From assembly GCA_041656175.1 (NCBI GenBank), contig JBBAEA010000009.1, forward strand, positions 1-39,442: 39,442 nt of DNA, given 5' to 3'. How positions within the stretch are numbered: position 1 is the stretch's first letter; each line of letters opens with the position of its first letter. The DNA comes from JBBAEA01 sp041656175. GTDB lineage: Bacteria > Myxococcota_A > Bradymonadia > UBA4248. The position numbers and the translations under genes were made by a program. Below are positions 35,862-39,442 of the stretch, piece after piece. The notes beneath the pieces were generated by a model that did not search any database, was not told the DNA's origin, and worked only from the letters and a program-made list of their open reading frames with translations.

Positions 35862-35952
35862 GGGGGAAGTTTCCCCCTACGTGTCAACCCCGCGCTATGC
35901 GCGGGTTTGCCACTACCCCCTCTGCGGGGGTCCAGACCCCCGCAACGCCCCC
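35862..35952 (+). repeat. E-family hairpin repeat, copy 6 (minimal, forward)
   Basis: 91 bases, near-identical to 24858-24948. The differences I see are one in the loop of CCGCGCTATGCGCGG and four in GGGGGTCCAGACCCCC, where C-G became T-A and T-A became C-G so the stem is preserved. It is preceded by ACTCCGATTAATGCAAT (35824-35840), an R-like core, and followed by R copy 4. Confidence 0.92.
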
Positions 35953-35973
35953 ACTGCAATGCTTAAGAGCTAC

Positions 35974-36115
35974 CTTGAGGACGCTCTGCTTCACGAAAAA
36001 ATAGTAAAATCGTCGCTAGAAAAAAAACGAAAGTCAGGCGATCGTTAAAAAAGTTAATAAAATCAATGCACTACAAAAAGTAAGTGTATTTAGGGCGCTA
36101 GCCCTTAGCGGGGCG
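35974..36115 (+). repeat. R-family intergenic repeat, copy 4
   Basis: GACGCTCTGCTTCACGAAAA, GTCGCTAGAAAAAAAACGAAAG, AATAAAATCAATGCACTAC, then AGGGCGCTAGCCC. It is diverged but collinear with copy 3 (24970), including AAAATCAAT and the AGGGCG.TAGCC end. With E copy 6 it fills the gap between the isomerase gene and the tRNA promoter. Confidence 0.72.
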
Positions 36116-36157
36116 TGCGGGCTGCGCCCCACAAATAAACTTCCCAAGAAAAAAAGC

Positions 36158-36186
36158 TTGACATTATCTAGTAAATTTGAGATAGC
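36158..36186 (+). promoter_or_regulatory. Promoter of tRNA-Met
   Basis: Perfect TTGACA (36158-36163), 17-base spacer, weak GATAGC (36181-36186), about 44 bases before the tRNA. Confidence 0.6.
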
Positions 36187-36229
36187 ACTCTTGCTTTTGC
36201 GCTGGCGTTTGGGCTGGGGCGAGGCGCTT

Positions 36230-36303
36230 GGCTACGTAGCTCAGTTGGTCAGAGCAAGCGGCTCATACCCGCTAGGTCAGTGGTTCAAGTCCACTCGTAG
36301 CTA
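36230..36303 (+). tRNA. tRNA-Met (anticodon CAT)
   Basis: 74 bases. Acceptor GGCTACG pairs with CGTAGCT (first pair G-U), D-stem GCTC/GAGC, anticodon stem AGCGG/CCGCT with loop CTCATAC and anticodon CAT at 36264-36266, T-stem AGTGG/CCACT with TTCAAGT loop. The anticodon stem lacks the three G-C pairs of an initiator, so it is the elongator; a lysidine-modified tRNA-Ile2 cannot be fully excluded. CCA is not encoded. Confidence 0.95.
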
Positions 36304-36308
36304 TTTAA

Positions 36309-36332
36309 GGCGGTCATGAGGCCGCCTTTTTT
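36309..36332 (+). terminator. Terminator of tRNA-Met
   Basis: GGCGGTC (36309-36315), loop ATGA, GGCCGCC (36320-36326), then a T-run, six bases after the tRNA. Confidence 0.93.
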
Positions 36333-36346
36333 TATAGGTAATTGGG

Positions 36347-37183
36347 ATGCGCGTAAAGACTGGCTTTTCATATGTGATGTGCCTGGGTCTTTTTTTCTTG
36401 GCGATGACGGGGGCACGGTACGCTACGGCGCAGTCGCTTGGCTTCGGGCTAGGTTTGGGCTTCCCGTTGATGAGCTACATTACTAATGATGTCGGTCGCG
36501 AGTACAGGGTGACGCCAAGTCCGGGTTATTATCCGCTCTTGAGGGAGCGCGTCGACGCGCTTGGTTCGGCGCATTTCCACGTGGATTTGCTGCTTGATAT
36601 GGATATCATACCGTATTTTGAGCAGCTCGAAATTCGCTTCGATGCGGCGCGCTTTTTGTGGAAAGAGAGTCGAACGACACACGTGAGTTGCGAGGCGGTG
36701 GAGCTGTATCAGAATCAGTTTGATGATTCGGCGACGCGATATATCGCTTTGGGGAAAGTTACGCCAGATTGTTTAGACCGAAAGAATTATAGTGCTAAAC
36801 GCGATATTTCGGGCGATCAGCTGCCGAGTTTGTGGTTTTTTCACATTAGTGTGGGGATGCGCTACCATTTTTTGAATCGCCATGGTTGGCGCATCTTTGT
36901 GGGACCGCATATCGGTTTTACGATCGGAACGCTTTTTGGGGACGAGAGTTATTTTGGGGGGAGTGTAGATGCGATTTTGGGTCTTTCATACGAGTTAAGC
37001 GAGTTGGTGAGTGTAGAGTTTACGAGTAAACTGCTGTTTTTACTCTCACAGGCGCCAGAGAATCGCCAAAGTCGCATTAATCATGAATCTCAGACGGGCG
37101 GAAACATCTTGACAAGCATTGTACAGCCCTTCGCATACTTCGATTTTCAGCTCGGGATTCGTTTGAATCTCGGGGCTTTTTAG
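36347..37183 (+). CDS. Secreted, probably outer-membrane beta-barrel protein
   Basis: Unrecognised family, 278 residues. An N-terminal signal peptide (hydrophobic 10-22, ATA at 26-28) predicts cleavage before Q29. The mature part alternates polar and hydrophobic residues (LGFGLGLGFPL, FHVDLLLDMDI, FHISVGMRYHF, RIFVGPHIGFTIG, VSVEFTSKLLFLL) and ends FDFQLGIRLNLGAF. A terminal phenylalanine strand is typical of outer-membrane barrels. Two cysteines (about 115 and 141) could form one disulfide. Only GGG lies directly before the ATG, so the ribosome site is weak. It starts 14 bases after the tRNA terminator and is 25 bases upstream of ribF on the same strand. Confidence 0.75.
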   Translation: MRVKTGFSYVMCLGLFFLAMTGARYATAQSLGFGLGLGFPLMSYITNDVGREYRVTPSPGYYPLLRERVDALGSAHFHVDLLLDMDIIPYFEQLEIRFDAARFLWKESRTTHVSCEAVELYQNQFDDSATRYIALGKVTPDCLDRKNYSAKRDISGDQLPSLWFFHISVGMRYHFLNRHGWRIFVGPHIGFTIGTLFGDESYFGGSVDAILGLSYELSELVSVEFTSKLLFLLSQAPENRQSRINHESQTGGNILTSIVQPFAYFDFQLGIRLNLGAF

Positions 37184-37208
37184 TGACAGTACATAAGCTT
37201 TTAGTTTC

Positions 37209-38129
37209 ATGCAAAAAAAGACGGCTAAAGTTATCAGCGTTGGCAATTTTGACGGGGTACACCTTGGACATCAAGTCCTAATCGGCGAAAATATTCGTTT
37301 GGCGAGGAGTTTAGGGGCAAATTCGCATGTGATTAGCTTTTTACCGCATCCTGTGCAGTATTTTACCCATGAACAGAATTTTTTGCTCCTTGATGTCGAT
37401 GAAAAAATCAGACTCCTCATGCAACTCGGCATCGATAGTTTAGAAATTTTGGACTTCGCCTCTATCGTAGAGCTCAGCGCGCACGATTTTTTTTACTCCA
37501 AGCTCCTAGCACTGAACCCTGTGGCCTTTGTTGTAGGCAAGAACTTTAATTTTGGCAAAAACGGAAGCGGTGATGCAGCGCTACTTGCCACACTCTGCTC
37601 AAAACACGGAATATCTTGTCATAGCATGGACTTGGCACAGACTGCAGGCCAACAATTTTCATCCAGCGCGATCCGAGACTGCATCCGAGTAGGAAATTTT
37701 CGCGATGCCAACGCAATGCTTGGACGCCCCTACACTTTAGCGGGTATAGTGGTTCGCGGTGCTGGGCTCGCGCGCCAGCTGCGCTGCCCCACGGCGAATG
37801 TAGCAGCACCCGATCAAGTGCTACCCGCTTGTGGTTCCTACGCAAGTATTGCGATTGTCGATGGGGAGCGCCACTTCGCGATTACCGCTGTGACGAAAAC
37901 TCCGAGTACAGGGGCCCAAGCGCTACGACTTGAAACGCATGTACTGGCTGATGACATAGATTTTGATTTTTACGACAAATTCATGCAGATCCAGTTCTTG
38001 CATTTTATTCGGGCAGAGACGAAATTTTCGGATTTTCACGATCTTATGCATGCAATTCATGCAGATATTTCGATGGCAAAGCAGTTTCATGGAATTAGCG
38101 CGCTAGCGACGACTATTTCCAGTCGCTAG
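37209..38129 (+). CDS. ribF: Bifunctional riboflavin kinase / FAD synthetase RibF
   Basis: Makes FMN from riboflavin and FAD from FMN. The 306-residue protein has the N-terminal nucleotidyltransferase with GNFDGVHLGHQ, SFLPHP, VVGKNFNFGKNGSGD and SSSAIRDCIRVG, and a C-terminal flavokinase with GRPYTLAGIVVRGAG, CPTANV and LETHVL. The kinase segment usually reading N-x-G-x-x-PT is here AVTKTPS, a departure in a region next to the magnesium and flavin site; CPTANV and the catalytic Glu in LETH are kept. No clear Shine-Dalgarno precedes the ATG, so translation may depend on the upstream gene. Confidence 0.94.
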   Translation: MQKKTAKVISVGNFDGVHLGHQVLIGENIRLARSLGANSHVISFLPHPVQYFTHEQNFLLLDVDEKIRLLMQLGIDSLEILDFASIVELSAHDFFYSKLLALNPVAFVVGKNFNFGKNGSGDAALLATLCSKHGISCHSMDLAQTAGQQFSSSAIRDCIRVGNFRDANAMLGRPYTLAGIVVRGAGLARQLRCPTANVAAPDQVLPACGSYASIAIVDGERHFAITAVTKTPSTGAQALRLETHVLADDIDFDFYDKFMQIQFLHFIRAETKFSDFHDLMHAIHADISMAKQFHGISALATTISSR

Positions 38130-38235
38130 CGTACAAATCAGCTTTCCACTACACTCGTTGCACTTATAAGAACGTCCAGATTCATACTTATAAGCAAAAC
38201 TCGGAAAATAGCGCTACGCGCTGCGAGGATATACC

Positions 38236-39442
38236 ATGTCGAAAGCAGTCTACCCCTTTGTCGCTCAATATATCGATGGGAAACGTTGCTTGGTTGCGCG
38301 CAATTTTGTGGAAAGTTCGCACTGGATTTTACAGCATGCCTGCATAGAAAGCGGCGATGACGGCGGGCTGCTGCGAAACTTCGAGATGACGCTGCATGAG
38401 AACTATTTTAATGCTTGGTTGTTGCAAGCCATTAACGCCAACAGCATCAACGAAATATTGAGTTTGGCGCAAATTGCGGTTACAGGAAGCGACGGTGTAT
38501 GGACAGCTTTTTGCAACGAACTGGAGCGCACAGCTCTTTGTGTACACTGGGTTTTCGCGGGAGCTCAAGGAGCGAATCTACACTGGGACGCTGAAGAAAT
38601 TTACGTCTTTGGCGAAATGCCTGAATCGGCGACAGATCGCTTGGACGGGGTGCTCGACTTTTTGCTCAACAAGATTGATGGCGCAGAATTTGGACAAGGA
38701 CGCCTATCGCTGCGCGTGCTCGACTTTGCGCTCTCGCTTGTTTTTGCAACTCACCCTGAGAACATGCCGACTTACGACGAATCGGCGTACTTTGGGCTGC
38801 GTTTTGAAAAATCTACTATTACGCTTGAATACGACGCTGAGCGCAGTGCTGTACTCTATGACGAATCGATAAAAAGCAAGAAACAGGCTACAGGTGATGT
38901 ACAGAGTATGCCCGAGTGCGAGGCGCTTTTTGTGGCTCTATTAGATGAAGAGCAAAACTCTGCAAAGTTAGCAGCAGCCATTGAAGAGTGCAGCGCTCGC
39001 GCGCCCGACTTCTTGCTAAAAGCGATGCTATACTGTGTAACGCTTTACGACACAGCCTTGGATCCTGAACTCGTTTTAGCACTCAATAAGGTTAACGGCG
39101 AGCAGAAACAGGATGCTCTGTATTTGGTGAGTTTATATAATATTTATTCAAGAAACGAGAGAAAAACCCTACTTTTAGACCTATATCCTCGCGTTTTAAC
39201 ACTTTTTAAGCAAAGCCCGCAAAACTTACTCCGCTACAGCATTGAAATGGCAGAGCTTTTTTCGCTGCGTTTTGGCCTGCACAGCCGTGCAGCGCAAATT
39301 TTGTTGTCTATTAAAGGCAACGTAATGCAGCAGTTCTCCAACAATGAGCTTATCTCTTTTGCCTTTGCGCTACACTTGGCACAGCGAAGTAATCACGCCA
39401 TTCACATCTTGCGCCGTAGGCTAAAACTTTGCAGTGAAACAC
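38236..39442 (+). CDS. Unrecognised protein, partial (runs off the right edge)
   Basis: Open frame of at least 402 codons from ATG 38236 to the end of the window, with no stop. GAGG at 38225-38228 is seven bases upstream and supports the start. It has no signal peptide (MSKAVYPFVAQYIDGKR). The first ~210 residues are mixed alpha/beta (YFGLRFEKSTITLEYDAE); the later part is helical, with ALFVALLDEE, FLLKAMLYCVTLYD, RYSIEMAELFSLRFG and ISFAFALHLAQRS, suggesting a TPR- or HEAT-like array, though no consensus repeat is clear. The 106 bases before it hold two CTTATAAG palindromes. Confidence 0.8.
   Translation, partial: MSKAVYPFVAQYIDGKRCLVARNFVESSHWILQHACIESGDDGGLLRNFEMTLHENYFNAWLLQAINANSINEILSLAQIAVTGSDGVWTAFCNELERTALCVHWVFAGAQGANLHWDAEEIYVFGEMPESATDRLDGVLDFLLNKIDGAEFGQGRLSLRVLDFALSLVFATHPENMPTYDESAYFGLRFEKSTITLEYDAERSAVLYDESIKSKKQATGDVQSMPECEALFVALLDEEQNSAKLAAAIEECSARAPDFLLKAMLYCVTLYDTALDPELVLALNKVNGEQKQDALYLVSLYNIYSRNERKTLLLDLYPRVLTLFKQSPQNLLRYSIEMAELFSLRFGLHSRAAQILLSIKGNVMQQFSNNELISFAFALHLAQRSNHAIHILRRRLKLCSET

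Noticed and set aside
36230..36332. tRNA-Met as an attachment site of an integrated element
   Set aside because: No integrase gene and no second copy of the tRNA 3' end in the window.

Overview
The window looks like a chromosomal segment of a Gram-negative bacterium with lipid-anchored surface proteins and moderate G+C. Three cysteine-rich lipoproteins, a giant tetratricopeptide protein, a DUF4132 protein and a FtcD fusion fit the deltaproteobacterial/Myxococcota (Bradymonadia-like) group best. That placement is inference from gene content; there is no rRNA here. I see no prophage, intact insertion sequence, CRISPR array or recognisable defence island.

Layout. 186-1280 is serC. 1568-6514 holds three tandem paralogous cysteine-rich lipoprotein genes, at least two with near-identical promoters. 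rsmI (6565-7383, minus) converges on them. 7714-18963 (minus) is one 3749-residue protein made of about 40 two-TPR units with a globular C-terminal domain. 19839-22946 (minus) is a DUF4132 protein. An accessory-looking stretch follows: clpX (23544), era (25145, TTG start), a HigBA-type toxin-antitoxin pair (26930-27573), then clpS-clpA (28090-30819). ftcD (30856), a leucine-rich-repeat protein, a TetR regulator and a CPBP membrane protease form a tight run with overlapping or nearly overlapping ends. Type 2 IPP isomerase (34680-35708, minus), tRNA-Met(CAT), an outer-membrane-type protein, ribF and an unrecognised gene running off the right edge complete the window.

The most unusual content is between the genes. 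Six copies of a modular hairpin repeat (called E here) share G/C-tract stem-loop ends but carry different internal hairpins: 7446, 19171, 19671, 24858, 27749 and 35862. Three of them are joined in the same order to a second repeat family (R, core CTCTGATTAATG), which also occurs alone. A third repeat (K, CCACGAAAAACACGAAAA type) lies in opposite orientations on either side of clpX-era. Two E copies of equal length differ by paired changes that keep a stem intact, which suggests selection on structure.

Other points of interest: a perfect CX2CX12HX4H zinc-finger pattern inserted in FtcD; strictly modular 6-Cys and 8-Cys architectures in the three lipoproteins; a possible dead M48-like protease domain ending the giant TPR protein; and a ClpX in which the RKH loop residues read KTR. 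ClpX, ClpS and ClpA together form a local proteolysis cluster: ClpS delivers N-degron substrates to ClpA, and both ATPases carry the IGF loop for docking to ClpP, which is not in this window.
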